Source: Effrenium voratum (lineage: Eukaryota; Sar; Dinophyceae; Suessiales; Symbiodiniaceae). Taken from it: 64,000 nucleotides of DNA. The position numbers were made by a program, and so were the translations under genes. The notes beneath the pieces are model-generated. The model had not been told where the DNA came from. It did no database searches and saw only the letters and a list, made by a program, of their open reading frames with translations. Where the stretch lies: positions 723,274 through 787,273 of the forward strand of contig CAUJNA010003079.1 of NCBI GenBank assembly GCA_963377175.1, written 5' to 3'. Below, in pieces: positions 21,319-32,045 of this stretch. The first letter of the stretch is position 1. Each line of letters opens with the position of its first letter.

Positions 21319-21822
21319 TCACTTGCAACCGTGCAGGCAGCGGGTGCATACGGCTGATTCAACCAGGCCCTCTCCTTCTAGTGGCTTAGCGTTTTGCATT
21401 GCCCTGAGTCGGTTGACCTCAAACAACTTGGGAACGGGGCAATGGTCAAAGTCAGAATGCAGTACCACTGACATTGCGTTGCAAACGGTGACTGCATTCT
21501 GGATTGTTCTTGCCCGCGTGCTCGTAACTGTCCGAACCCAAACTGCGACAACCCGTTTTGAGGCAAGCAGATTAACAGCCAATTTCTCAGGCACTTTTCT
21601 GCAATGAGCTGGCCGCGAACTGCAGTATACGCACACAGGTAGCTCGAGTTGTGACAAGGTGTGGGCACGTGTCACAATAGGGGCCCTCTCCCCAAAAAAT
21701 ATGGCCTTCACGCACCCACACATCCATTCAGGAGAGCTGCCTGTCGTACGTGACGATTCGCTCTTCCGGCGATGCTTGGTGCAACTTGGGCAAAAGCACG
21801 CAGAACTGCTTGAAAAGGCCAA
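21319..21822 (-). other. Unassigned 167-codon open frame
   Basis: A frame of mixed composition with several C-x2-C pairs (CVYC, CTRC). It is not GC-rich like the exons, has no clear splice borders and I do not recognise it. It may be chance or a decayed coding copy. Confidence 0.2.
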
Positions 21823-21913
21823 GGGGAGACATTTGTGGGACTTAGGCTCATCTGCGCAAACCTAGTTTCGTTGAATGGAATCCAAAACGACAACCGAAGC
21901 TGCTGTTTTGCGG

Positions 21914-22040
21914 GGTTCAATTGTTGCTTGTGCTTAGCAGGGAATGAGAAATGGAATGACCCTTATAAATCATCCCTTGTGGCGTCTCCTAAGGGAATCC
22001 CGCATTTCATTCCCTCATTCCCTACTGAGCACAAGCAAGC
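21914..22040. mobile_element. Family C inverted-repeat element, well preserved
   Basis: Starts TTGTTGCTTGTGCTTAGCAG and ends CCCTACTGAGCACAAGCAAG. The interior GGGAATGAGAAATGGAATGA is repeated in inverted form near the right end as CATTTCATTCCCTCATTCCC, so nearly the whole element folds into a hairpin. Confidence 0.85.
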
Positions 22041-22202
22041 TTTTGAGCGCGCAAAAACACCAAGTCGAGACCCAAGGTTCGCTCAAGGAGTCACAGAGTT
22101 GCACCGTGGCCGGGATCAATCGGCGTTGCTCGACCCCAACCTCAGCTGGCGTATCAAAAACTTGGGCGGAGGCGGGCCAAGCCCAATCCAGAATCCATAT
22201 TC

Positions 22203-22320
22203 CTAGGCTGGAATTAGGACTCCAGAAAAGAAAAAAGAAAAGAACAAAACAAAAGAAATAACAAAAACAAAACATGTTTTCCTAGTTCGTCGAAAACAAA
22301 GCTAATTCTGGTGAAGATTC
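22203..22320. repeat. Dispersed repeat K, copy 1
   Basis: Begins AGGCTGGAATTAGGACTCCA, has an A-rich middle and ends AAAGCTAATTCTGGTGAAG. Copy 2 is at 32984-33105. Confidence 0.6.
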
Positions 22321-22380
22321 TTACTTCCTGAGTGGATGGCCCAACAAATGTCTGAACTTTTCATTTACCACTAGTTGCTT

Positions 22381-23227
22381 TTGCGACTTTCGTCTCAGCC
22401 CTCCTGTGAAGCTTTGGTCGGTTCAGCATCTCTTTCAGTAGATGACCTGTTGCACGGCTACAATGGTTTGACACACCCAGCGATCGAAGGGTTGGCTGGG
22501 AATGGGGATGGGTGCTTTGCTTGCGCTGCACTGCCCCTGTCGAGATGCGATACCTTTGCAGATTGAAGTTATCTACAGCTAACTTTACAGAATCACACAC
22601 GCATCAAGCCAATCCTCATTCAAGGCACACTTGACACAACCAAACAGACAAGTGTTCAGCTTCTTCTCAAACAAGACAGCGCTCGCCTTTGAACCCCATC
22701 ATGCCCCATCTCTACCGCAGCTGCCCCACTGAACGATCGGCCGAGTGGCTCTTGCACAGACTTGCCTTGCCTTTGTCAAATGAGACTGGACTTTATCGGA
22801 ATGCACCCTTGGCAACAAGGCGATGCTGCCTACCCCTTCAAATCTCAAACTGCAAATGCACCGACGGTCATCCAACTTCTCCGCAGGGCTGCCTGAAGAA
22901 CACCCTGAGTGCAAGTTCTGTGACTCAACGTGGCATCTGGGCCAGAAAGCATATCGAATCAAGCAGTGGCATTTTGACCCCATGCGACTCCTTTGTAACA
23001 ATGTTATTTCATGTTGCGAATGGACGGGTAAAAGCATCTGTAGCAGCCGTTGCCTCTGCCTCTTTATTTGCTGAAAACAAGACTTGACGCCAAGAGCAAC
23101 GTGCCCTCTACACCATCAGGAACGATGGTAATTGTCAAAGTTGCGCTGACCGATGGCGTGCATTGAGCTTGAGCACTGGCAAACCAATGACCCAAGACCT
23201 TTCAGCCTCCCAAAATTCATCGGTGTT
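22381..23227. other. Intron stretch, no recognisable feature
   Basis: Mixed-composition DNA with a few short open frames; none shows exon borders or known motifs. Confidence 0.35.
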
Positions 23228-23639
23228 TTGGATTGGTGGTTTGGGATTTGAACCCATGGCTTTTAAATAAGCTACATCGGAAACCTGTTCGTTTCACCAC
23301 CAAATCACCGGGCTCCAAACCACCAAATCAACGAGGGAAGCTAACCTTTGGCACATCCACAACGGCACGAAGAACTATCAGCAGTCGAAGGCGAGAGATC
23401 AGCCAAGACAAGGAACCGCTGATCTCTGCTGGGAGAATCATTGTCCGACAGGGTGCAAACAATCCGAGGTTAAACATGGCCAAGCAAAGGCCAACACACC
23501 TACACGCCTGGGTGGTTCATGTCCTCCTTGCCTCCCTTAGACCGGGACTCCATGTGGAAAAGGTCCGAACCGACAGCACCAACCCCTAAAGATCCATGTC
23601 AAGTCTCCAAGTTGGCTTTGGCAATTAACCCATGAACTT

Positions 23640-23780
23640 CTCTGTATCCATAACCCCCCCCCCTCTAACCCAACCACAACCCTCCCCCGTCAACCCCCCC
23701 CCTCAAAACCTCCCCCACGCACCCCCCCATCCCCCGCCTCAAACCAACCCCCGCAACCCCCCGCCCCCCCCACACCAACC
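23640..23780. repeat. Poly-C rich low-complexity tract
   Basis: Mostly C with A/T interruptions. On the minus strand it is the G-rich start of the intron after exon 23793-23892, and could form G-quadruplexes. Confidence 0.8.
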
Positions 23781-23792
23781 CCCAGCTCCATC

Positions 23793-23892
23793 AGCGCAAA
23801 GCGGCGTCCGTGCAGTCCGCGATGGCGCGCCGCAGCGCCCGCGCGTCCCGGGCCGCCGCGGCCTTGCGCAGCTGCTCCAGCGCCTGCTCCAC
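23793..23892 (-). CDS. Helical stalk exon (VEQALEQLRKAAAARDARAL)
   Basis: Acceptor CGGGTGAG|GTGG and GA donor GCGCT|GATGG. The peptide VEQALEQLRKAAAARDARAL continues RRAIADCTDAALR and is strongly alpha-helical. It has an L-x-x-A-(I/A)-x-x-(A/C) periodicity also seen in the exons at 26.4, 27.5, 34.3, 37.7 and 41.4 kb. Likely part of the stalk. The phase to exon 20698-20791 differs by one, so a small exon between them is probable (a weak candidate lies near 21.03 kb). Confidence 0.8.
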
Positions 23893-24100
23893 CTCACCCG
23901 CGGGCCCGGGGGCCCGTGGACTCGTGGAACCGGGGACGCACGCGGGATCCCACGTGCCCACGGGATGCCAACACCCTGGGGATACACCCACTGCGTATTG
24001 AAACACATTTCCGGATAAAGCCGTGTTATTTTGAGCCATTCTGGGTCATTTCCCAAGGGTGTAATCCCAGGGTGTAATACAAAAACCCCGCAGGTATATA

Positions 24101-24228
24101 CATATGGCCATGGGCCAAAACTAATGGGATCCCATTTTGCGGTAGGTGAATTCACCACCCATTTTGGAATCTATGTTAGTGGAGATTGGGATGTTCACTG
24201 GGGTACGGGGTTTTGACCCACAGCCATA
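24101..24228. mobile_element. Family D inverted-repeat element flanked by TA-rich sequence
   Basis: Left arm ATGGCCATGGGCCAAAAC and right arm GGGTTTTGACCCACAGCCAT, with TATA-type flanks on both sides. The interior is inverted relative to the 5.3-kb copy (GGTGAATTCACCACCCATTT). Confidence 0.8.
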
Positions 24229-24469
24229 TATACATACATATGCATCTATGCATGTATGTAGGTATGCAGCATGTTTGCATGCATGTACACATGTGTGCCT
24301 GTGTTCATGTGTGGACCGATGTATGTGTGTCGCGTCTGTGGTCTGTCTCACAAAGAGGGGGGCTAGAAGGGGCTAAGACTAGAAAGGGGTTGCGCGATGC
24401 TTTTCAAGCCAATTTAGGTCATGCTCATAAGAGACTCTGTAACATATAAACAGGTCATTGTTTTTGTGG

Positions 24470-24820
24470 CTATGCGCTAACACGAAGAACAGCAGGCTCC
24501 GGTTTGTCCGGTCTCACGAGCTGATCCGCGGGGATCTGATCAAAGATCCGCGAAGCGGATTTCACCGCTGGGTCGTTCCTGTATTGATCCGGGATGTTGT
24601 AGAAAGCGTAGGAAAGGGTGACATTCTGCAAGCGTCCCAACTGGTTCGAACAAAAACTGAGACACACCATGTGCTTCCGGTTGTCAAAATCGTCTCCAAG
24701 AATCTCCCTTGGACACAGGCAGAAATTGACCACCACCCAGCCCAGGATGGCCAACCCGAGTCCACAATCCCAGGAAGCCAGTACAAAAATTGGCTTAAGC
24801 CCCCTGGAAAAAGTAAACAT
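24470..24820 (-). CDS. Intronless ORF with hydrophobic N-terminal segment, unknown
   Basis: One uninterrupted frame ends at a TAG near 24470. It includes a hydrophobic stretch LGLAILGWVVVNFCLC, then DDFDNRKHMVCLSFCSNQL and a polar C-terminal part with YNIPDQYRNDPAVKSASRI. It is longer than any kinesin exon and overlaps a family A element at its 5' end (24790-24820). I do not recognise it. It could be a decayed retrocopy, an unusual long exon, or a nested gene. The polar part at 24495-24650 looks most gene-like. Confidence 0.4.
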   Translation of the reverse strand: MFTFSRGLKPIFVLASWDCGLGLAILGWVVVNFCLCPREILGDDFDNRKHMVCLSFCSNQLGRLQNVTLSYAFYNIPDQYRNDPAVKSASRIFDQIPADQLVRPDKPEPAVLRVSA

Positions 24821-24891
24821 ATTTCCAGTAGTGATAGATTCTGTTTAACACCAGCAAGGGAAAAAAAAGAATGTTCTTAAGCAAATGGATG
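24790..24891. mobile_element. Family A inverted-repeat element
   Basis: TTGGCTTAAGCCCCCTGGAA, TTTCCAGTAGTGATAGATTC and TGTTCTTAAGCAAATGGATG mark both arms and core. Confidence 0.8.
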
Positions 24892-25990
24892 CTTGCACAA
24901 CTGAAGGTAAGGATTCAGGAATACCTTTGAACAGCCCACACAGTGCCCATTTCGGGAATGGCGTGACAGGCTGGCGTGAAGGTGGGGCGGCTTTTGAGTC
25001 CGACGCCTCCTGAAACGGATTCCGTGCGTCACTATGCTGATCACTTCCAAAGTGGAGAGGCCAGAAAAAGTTCACCAAACTTCCGAATTGAAACTAAAAT
25101 GGTCTCCCCAAAAAGCTAAAGTCCATTAAAAAAATAAAAATAAAAAAATGCATGCCCTATGGTCAGCACTCAAGCCTGCTCACCAGAATAACTCAGAAAC
25201 TCAAACCCGCGATTCTGGAACCCTCGTGGATGAGGTTCAGCCTTTGGTTGAAACAAGTGAAGGTCGAGTCGGTTTCTAACGGAAATTGCACTTATAAGTT
25301 TGTGTTCATCAGTTGCGCGTCATGGATTATGATATGGGTGCCTGCTTTCTGAAGGAAATGCTGCAAGCAAGGAGACCTCAGCCTCAAGTTTCAGACCACC
25401 GCCGTGGATGGATTGCGCTGTTGAGAAGTGCCAACCAGGTTCACTGCCCCACATCCCAAACATGCCTGGTCAACGGCCCAAGCTTACAAGAACCATGTCT
25501 GTTTCTTATGGCAATGAAACCAAAATACCTAAGCCGTTAAGTGCTCATTGAAGGCATGAGCATGCATGACTATCACCAATTCAGTTTGACCACTAAAACA
25601 AAACGCAGACCAGCACAATGGTCAGCAGTCAGGGGTCAAGATAAGCATGACTCTATAACTCGCACATGGTGCATATGTCCATTTCAAACCGTCTCCCACG
25701 AGGTGAGAATAGCAACGCTGGGGATGCTTCTTTTACGGCGATGTTCACAGTTTCTGCGGGTCGCAATTGATTGAGATCCGCACGGCTAGTCCCCTCGCAC
25801 CACCGAAGGAAACTCAACGGTTCACAAACATGATTGCAAACAGGCAAGAGTTGAGATTGCATGGTGTTGTCGTTTTTTCAAGGTTGGTTGTGTTTTTGCG
25901 ATTTAGCTTGCGAAGTTAGTTGTGTTTAGATTTGTTTAGATTCTTTGAACTAAAGGTGTTCTGTTAGGCTCCATGAATGGTCATTAATTC

Positions 25991-26031
25991 TGGTGCTCTC
26001 TTTGGATCATCCACGTCTCAAGTGCCGCCGC
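25991..26031 (-). CDS. Helical stalk micro-exon (AAALETWMIQREHQ)
   Basis: Acceptor CCTCAAG|GCGG and GA donor GCACCA|GAATT bound a 41-bp exon. It starts in phase 0, as left by exon 26363-26458, giving the joined text EEREAAALETWMIQREHQ. Helical, probably stalk. Confidence 0.65.
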
Positions 26032-26362
26032 CTTGAGGCTGGCAAGGCTATGGCCTCTGCTAGCTGGCCCCTTCAAATCCCCAAGCCAATCCGAAGGGTT
26101 TTTTTTCCAATGCCTGGCAAAACGCTCGGTCGCTTTTTTTTGTTCGCCTGTCAAGGGAACCTCAGATGTAGCCATGAGAAAAAAATGGAAGAACAAATGC
26201 TCAGTGGCCATGAGGAAAAAAAAGTCATCCTTGATAAAAGCTGGTGGAATTGTTCATCGAACGCTTCCCCCCCACCAAACGAAAATGGAAAAAACCGGAA
26301 AAAAAAGCGGAATCCACTGAGCTAGGGAACCTTCACGCCAACCAATTCGACGCCTGTCACGC

Positions 26363-26458
26363 CTCGCGCTCCTCCTGCAATGCCCGCTCTGCCTGCTGCA
26401 GCTCCGCTATGGGCACGGTGCCTGGGTCTCTCACCCGAGGGTCGTTGAGTTCTTCCAA
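26363..26458 (-). CDS. Helical stalk exon (IAELQQAERALQEERE)
   Basis: Acceptor TTCGCAG|TTGG and GC donor GCGAG|GCGTG bound exactly 32 codons. The peptide starts LEELNDPRVRDPG and ends IAELQQAERALQEERE, a clear coiled-coil heptad pattern. The intron upstream ends in a family A element only about a dozen bases from the acceptor. Confidence 0.8.
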
Positions 26459-26467
26459 CTGCGAATG

Positions 26468-26559
26468 CGCCCCCTGGAAAGAACAAAACAATATGTCCGG
26501 TAGTGATAGAACCCCTGTAATGCCAAGGAAAAGAACACTATGCTTACGCAAATGGAAGT
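26468..26559. mobile_element. Family A element next to a splice acceptor
   Basis: Core ATATGTCCGGTAGTGATAG and right end CTTACGCAAATGGAAG. Its left end lies about 10 bp from the acceptor of exon 26363-26458, so the element supplies most of the 3' end of that intron, including the pyrimidine tract (minus strand TTGTTCTTTCCAG). Confidence 0.75.
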
Positions 26560-26750
26560 TTTTGCTGGAGGCTACCCCCAGCTCGCCTTGATTTAGAGGG
26601 AACCCCGAAGAACAACCGCCATTCGGAGGGCCCCCTTATTTTCACACACCCACTTTAGCAACCGCACGGCTAGCGTTCAGCCAGTTGCAGCCAATGCGCA
26701 CATGAGGGCATTGCCAGCAAAAAAGTGCTTTCTGCTTGTTGAAAATGCAA

Positions 26751-27422
26751 CAAAGAGCAAACCAAACAACCAAGCACAAGCAAGGGAAAAGAAACAAGCA
26801 AGCAACCAAACAAACAAGCAAGCAAACAAACCAACAAGCAAGCAAGCAAGCAAGCGAGCGAGCGAGCGAGCGAGCAAAACAACTCACCGAGAAAACAAAG
26901 AAACCATATGCAAAGCAACTGACAAGCAAACAAACAAGCAAACAAGCAAGCAAGGAAGCGAGCAATCGAGCGAGCAAACAACCAACCGACAAAACAAACA
27001 AACCAATGCAAAACAACCGAACAAGCCAAGCAAGCAAACCAACAAACAAACACGCAAGCAGGCAAACAAGCGAAGCACAAACAAAAACAACCAAGACAAA
27101 CACACAAACAAACACACAAACAAACACACAAACAAACACACAAACAAACACACAAACAAACACACAAACAAACACACAAACAAACACACAAACAGACATC
27201 AAACAAACAAGCAAAAAAGCATGCCAAAAAACAAGCACACAAGCAATCAACCAAACCGACAAACAAACAAAGAGAGAAGCAACAAACAAACCAACACACA
27301 CACACACACAAAACACACAAAATGGCAACCAAACAAGCAAACAAACAATCAAGCAATCAATCAAACACACAAGAAAGAAAGCGCGCAGGCACCCACGCAC
27401 GCACGCACGCGCGCAAGCAAGC
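26751..27422. repeat. CAAA/CAAG/CACACAAA microsatellite tract
   Basis: Includes a 12-bp ACACAAACAAAC unit repeated about seven times at 27105-27195 and GCGA/CACG runs near 26850 and 27395. Long open frames on both strands here are repeat products. Confidence 0.95.
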
Positions 27423-27467
27423 AACCCAAAAAAACACCGGTGTAATGTAATGTCATGGATAAGGCGC

Positions 27468-27513
27468 CTTTGGCCCTGCGCGCCCGTGCAATGGCCAAGC
27501 GGAGCAGCTCCGC
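27468..27513 (-). CDS. Helical stalk micro-exon (AELLRLAIARARRAK)
   Basis: Acceptor TTGCAG|GCGG and GC donor CAAAG|GCGCC bound a 46-bp exon encoding AELLRLAIARARRAK. It shows the alanine/leucine helical periodicity of its neighbours. The phase to exon 26363-26458 is not reconciled. Confidence 0.7.
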
Positions 27514-27563
27514 CTGCAAGCGATGGAACGGTCGAGGGCAAGGGCGAGCTGGAACGGATGCTT

Positions 27564-27688
27564 GGTCCAAATCCTCCAGTGGAGAGGATTTAGAATAAGG
27601 GTGCCAACTTTTTTCTGTAGTCGTTTTCAGTAGGGGAACCCTCCTCCCAACCAAAAAAGGGTAAAAGGGCACTACTGGGGGACCTAGC
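27564..27688. mobile_element. Family B inverted-repeat element
   Basis: Starts GGTCCAAATCCTCCAGTGGA and ends GCACTACTGGGGGACCTAG. The interior is typical of the family (GAATAAGGGTGCCAACTTTT). It lies 50 bp upstream of the acceptor of exon 27468-27513. Confidence 0.8.
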
Positions 27689-27689
27689 T

Positions 27690-27895
27690 GGTAATTGGAC
27701 TGGATGGTCAGTTGGTTGGGTGGCCGGGCGGGTGGCTGGCTTGGTGGGTTGGGGGTTGGCCGGTTGAATCTTGGCCGGATGTCTGGCCAAACGTTGGCTG
27801 GGTGGCTGGCTTGTTGGTTGCTGGGTGGCCGCTTGGCTGACTGAACGACTGGCTAACTGGCCGGTTGAATGGTTGGCTGGCTGATAAATTGGTTT
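27690..27895. repeat. GGTTGGCTGG-type degenerate tandem tract
   Basis: Repeated GGTTGG, GGCTGG and GGGTGG tetrad/hexad units without T-free gaps. Low complexity, not coding. Confidence 0.75.
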
Positions 27896-28190
27896 GCAAG
27901 TATGGGCCGGGTCGTTTGGCCGCATTGCTGTGCTCAAGGTGGCACCAGGCCCTTGCAACTTTGGCACATGGGGCCCGCACCTTGGGAGGGCGGGAGGGGA
28001 TTTTGTCCAAGCCGCAAGGACAAATCACCTGCCAAGCAGAAGCTCAGCCACTGAAAGCAGGTTGCCTAAATTACCCAACAAACTTGGATTGAAACATAAG
28101 CTGGGCTTAATGGACCACGACCCTAACACGAGTAGAGCAAAAGTCCGATCCGCCTGAGCAAGCGGCTGCCTCAGAATCGCAGGGGCGCCC

Positions 28191-28191
<1 letters not shown>

Positions 28192-28231
<40 letters not shown>
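28192..28231. repeat. (GT)n microsatellite
   Basis: Perfect GT run of about 40 bp in the intron 3' of exon 28295-28360. Confidence 0.95.
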
Positions 28232-28235
<4 letters not shown>

Positions 28236-28294
28236 CGATATGTCAGGTGTCAACGGATCCCCCAGCCTATGGCCCACCCCCAGCCGAAACTCAC

Positions 28295-28360
28295 TCTGGC
28301 ACTTCCCTCCTGCGGAGGCTCGTGGAACATTGCTGCTCGCAGTGCCATCCTCGCGCGCTC
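28295..28360 (-). CDS. Helical stalk exon (ERARMALRAAMFHEPPQEGS)
   Basis: Acceptor TTTGCAG|GAG and a canonical GT donor GCCAGA|GTGAGT bound exactly 22 codons reading ERARMALRAAMFHEPPQEGS then AR. One of the few GTGAGT donors in the window. Confidence 0.75.
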
Positions 28361-28912
28361 CTGCAAAGGCACACCCCGACACGCCCCACTTAAAACCACG
28401 AATCCCAGGGAAGTCTTCAAATTAGTCGTGGGTACGTTTGTTTGAGTCGTGGGTACGAAAAAGTAGTCGGTGGGACACCGTCTTCTCGTCTTGAACATGG
28501 CTTCGACAATGCACGTGGGCCCGTAAAACCTCACCTTGGAGGGTTTAACAATACTGCGTGAATTCAGCCCCTGAGAGCTGCTTTCGCTTGCGACCCCGAC
28601 GTATTGACAACCTTTGTAGCCGCTCCTGAGCAGCCTCTGCCACTTGCAGTATGCAAAGTAGGCTTTGGCAACTCTGGTATCACGACTGGCCCACATCAGC
28701 TTCCTGCTCTTGGTGGTTTGGAGCACTGTGGTTTAAAGGCTCGAGGCTGGCTTCCGATGCACCCTCTACAAACAAAGAATCCAGACCACAAAGTTAACGC
28801 CCAGGCGATTCCGTCGAAACACCCACCCTTTTCAAGACTTGGTTCCATTTGGTTCCATTTACAGAGGCCTTCTGGGAGCTTCCTGGTGTTCGTCTGGCGA
28901 ACCCCCCCAAAC

Positions 28913-28972
28913 CGCTCCTCCACATGTACCGCCCGCGCATCCGGCTCTTCGATGGACACAAGGGTCTCCAGC
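28913..28972 (-). CDS. Candidate stalk exon (SIEEPDARAVHVEERF)
   Basis: Acceptor ATCCGAG|GCTGG and GT donor GAGCG|GTTTGG bound 60 bp. The peptide LETLVSIEEPDARAVHVEER is acidic and helical. An internal AG gives an alternative start eight bases later. Confidence 0.6.
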
Positions 28973-29525
28973 CTCGGATTTGTTTTTCTGCCGACCCCCC
29001 CCCCCGCCGGTTCGCCCCATGGACATGGAGAAATCTGTGAGTCCTCTGTTGCTTTGGGTCAATTTCCCCCATCCCGAATCCATGCGACTCCCACACGGGG
29101 AACACAAATTATTCCTCAAACCGCGCAGATATCAAAGCGTCTTGGGAAAATGGTGCTCACCATTGAGGTTGGGCATCTGTCAGAGGTCGGCCATAATATC
29201 ACAATCTCACGGTTAACAGTTAACCGGCGGATTGATCTTGCCGACTCGCCGCAAAAGACTTGTCCCATGCGAATATTCGCAAGCTGGCAAGGTGAAAGTC
29301 TCTTTTGCCTGCCACGTGCGAGGTGACCAAATTAGGGCTATTTGGTGCTGTTTGGTGCAAGGTTGGCTGGCACCACTGAAGGTGTAGAGTAACCTGAACA
29401 TCTGATTCCACCACTTCGGCCAGAGCGAACAAGCTAACACTTCGGAAGTAAAATCAAGCGCAGCAGAATTTGCCTTTTGACGCCTACTTGTTGGCCGCTC
29501 ACTCACAGAGGGACATCCCAACAAA

Positions 29526-29710
29526 AAAATGAGAAGCCTTCGTTTTGACGCTCCCGTGTCCCCAAAGATTTCCCCCAACACCGAAAAGAGAGCGCAAACA
29601 AATGGCGTTACGCCTCTCAGTCTCAGCCCGCTCCCCCGAAAACATTAGAAACCTTTTTTTTGATGCTCCCCAAAGCCCCAAAGATGTCCCCACGGCCGAC
29701 AAGAGAGACC
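29526..29710. repeat. Diverged direct duplication, about 125 bp apart
   Basis: GAAGCCTTCGTTTTGACGCT...CCCAAAGATTTCCCC...AAGAGAG at 29531-29591 is echoed by GAAACCTTTTTTTTGATGCT...CCCAAAGATGTCCCC...AAGAGAG at 29648-29708. Confidence 0.6.
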
Positions 29711-29730
29711 CTCCCCCACCCAAAAATTTC

Positions 29731-29808
29731 CTTGGCTTCCTCCCGAATACTCGACCACTGCATCCCGGCCTCGACCGTCGCTCAGACACGTCCTGGCGCG
29801 CCCGGATG
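29731..29808 (-). CDS. Weak exon candidate
   Basis: GC-rich block with acceptor TCGACAG|CATCC and GA donor GCCAAG|GAAAT. Two frames are open (IRARQDVSERRSRPG... or SGRARTCLSDGRGRD...). The acceptor lacks the usual following G. It sits in an otherwise exon-less 2.4 kb stretch. Confidence 0.3.
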
Positions 29809-29809
29809 C

Positions 29810-31094
29810 TGTCGAAAAATGCAAGGCGCAGCAAGCCACGGATGGATTTGTGCGGCTCCCCCACCCTTCCCTTGCGGTGCTTTAAGCAATCATCTTCTTA
29901 GGGCTTTTATTGAAAGTGAGGTCCCTGTCGTGCTGTTTATAGGGAACCCAAACCCGTACCAAAGAGCCAACCAGCTTGTTGGCTCTGGATACCGAAGCCC
30001 TTAATTTTGATTGGGGAAAGCTCATTTCACTCGGCTTTGAACACATCCCCATCCAATCAGTTGGCTGGCATAAAACAACTGAAGCAGGGGTTCAAGGTGA
30101 AGGGCTACCTTTGGCCAAGTCACCTTCCATGACTGGGACCAAAGCATATGAGGTGTGGTTATTTTTTTGTTTATCGCCTCGCTTGCTATGGGTCGCTTGA
30201 AAAAGGGACCCCCCAAATACGAAACACAAAATCAATCGTTTTGCACCCGTGTTTTCAGACAAACCCAGGGGATGTGTCGAAAACTAGAAGCAATCCCGGT
30301 CCCTGCCGGCTTGCAGGGAGAAGTCATGGCAACATGGGAAAGGCAGAAATCCAGAACGCTGCCTGCATCTATTAACACCCCTTGGACACGGGTCATGTCA
30401 ATCGCACAGAAGCGCAGAACGGGGAAAATGCGTAGAACGGAATGCACGGCTTTCCCTTGGAATCAGCATGCGACGAGACAGCAACAAACAGAAAAAAAAA
30501 AAAAAAACTTGGCGCAAACAATTTCAGACCCGCCAAAAGTGATGGAAGCACTGGCGAAGCCCCTGCCTCTGTTCGCTCCCAAACCTCCAGCTGGCATTTG
30601 GCCAAGGTCAAATCCACACCTCGGGAAGTGTTGGTAAAGGCGGGTGTGAGGGACATGGACACACCATTCTGCAGCAATGAGCATCATTCTCGGGATGCAT
30701 GCCGAGAATGGGCAAGCCGAAATCGACAACGCAGGCGTTCCAAGTACTGCAAGAGTGAAGTAGATTCAGGGTGTCAGTTGCGACAGGACGCTACTTCAAG
30801 TTCAGCTTCCTCTTCCTGGCCTCGTCAAAGTCACCCCCTGAGTGGGCTAAAGGGAAACAACCAACCATCGCTGACCCTGACAATTCAAGAAACAGTCCAA
30901 CTTCTTTGGGACCCCTGCCATGTTAGGAAAATTATCTTCCAGGACCCTGTGTCAGGTTCCATGTTGGGTGGGAGGGTGTCCTGTTCTCAGCGGAAGTTTG
31001 TTCTCAGCGGAAGTTTCTTGCGAGCGTCTCAAACTGGCCAGGCTTCAAGAATCGCACCCGATGCCACGATCGCGCCGCCGAAAGCTTCGCTTAC
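29810..31094. other. Intron stretch without firm features
   Basis: An A-run at 30491-30507 and several mixed open frames; a block at 30560-30600 (minus LEVWERTEAGASP) is a very weak exon candidate. Nothing else could be supported. Confidence 0.35.
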
Positions 31095-31099
31095 TTGTT

Positions 31100-31205
31100 T
31101 ATTAGGGACCTGGAAATAACAGGTGCGGTTTTGGGGTCACTAAAACTGATTGCCAAAAAGGCAAAACTCAAAGGGTGAGGTAGGTTTTGGACAACTCCCT
31201 TTTAG
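31100..31205. mobile_element. Family E element, diverged
   Basis: TAGGGACCTGGAAATAACAG, TTTTGGGGTCACTAAAACTG and GGTTTTGGACAACTCCC follow family E order. Confidence 0.5.
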
Positions 31206-31351
31206 GAACTTGACAAAAACCGGTTGCCAAAAACAAACCCACAAACGCAACAACTGGTTAAATACCAAAAGATCGGCCCAAAAACCCCAAAAGCTCAGCG
31301 CCCTCCCGCTTCGCCCGGCACCCGACGGCCCCGCTTCGCCAGCCAAGACGC

Positions 31352-31415
31352 CGAAGGTCAGCTCCCCGAAGCGCTGGCGGCACTCCTCCGTGGCCGCCTT
31401 CAGCAGCCAGGCGTC
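31352..31415 (-). CDS. Helical stalk exon (DAWLLKAATEECRQRFGEL)
   Basis: Acceptor CGGGCGAG|GACG and GC donor CCTTCG|GCGTC bound 64 bp. The peptide DAWLLKAATEECRQRFGELT is amphipathic helical. The GC-rich block extends on both sides (31285-31500), so the exon could be longer. Confidence 0.7.
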
Positions 31416-31839
31416 CTCGCCCGAGACCCGGCACGCGGGCGAGGAAAGCCGACGGCCGGGCCGCCCGGGGAGCCGCCGGGCAGCCGAGCTCCCTGTGCTT
31501 TTGTGCTTGTTTGTTGTTTTTTGGGGGGGTGGGTTCCGCACAAAAGGCGGCGGAGGTAAAAAATGTTTTTTTTTTTTCACGGTGCTCTCTTTGATGCAAA
31601 CCTTTCGGTGCTCTAGTTCAACGAATTGGTTTCTTTCTGTGGAGGTCAACCTCACCCAGAAAAAAACGCAAAGCGGACGTGAGACTATGCCTGTCCTCCA
31701 CTGCCATTGCCGCCTTCAAAAGCGCGATCCTGGGCGAAAGGCGACCCGGTTTTGATTGCTCCACTCCATGGCCGATGTTTGCCTAACATATGCATACAGA
31801 CAGACTTATGCATATGATCCTGTAAGCATAATAATAAAT

Positions 31840-32045
31840 TTATTCCATTTGTTTCAAACAAACAAAAAGTAGCACATGTAAATGCAACAGTTTTCGTACG
31901 TACTTGGAATAAGAATAGCAATAGTAATAGCAAAAGTCGCAGTAAGAGCAATAGTAGCAAAAACAACACTGATAGTAAGAGTAACAGGGGTAGCAGTAAT
32001 AAATCATGAACAATAGCAATATGGGTAGTAAAGCCAATACATTAA
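31840..32045. repeat. AGTAAT/AGCAAT-rich low-complexity tract
   Basis: Repeated AATAGTAATAGC and GTAAGAGTAACAG-like units. Leucine- and tyrosine-rich minus frames are artefacts. Confidence 0.6.

Noticed and set aside
26642..27593. Frames of 228-299 codons on both strands (cysteine/leucine-rich or lysine/threonine-rich)
   Set aside because: They coincide with the CAAA/CAAG/CACA tract; open on both strands because of repeat composition. Only the 46-bp exon at 27468-27513 is kept.
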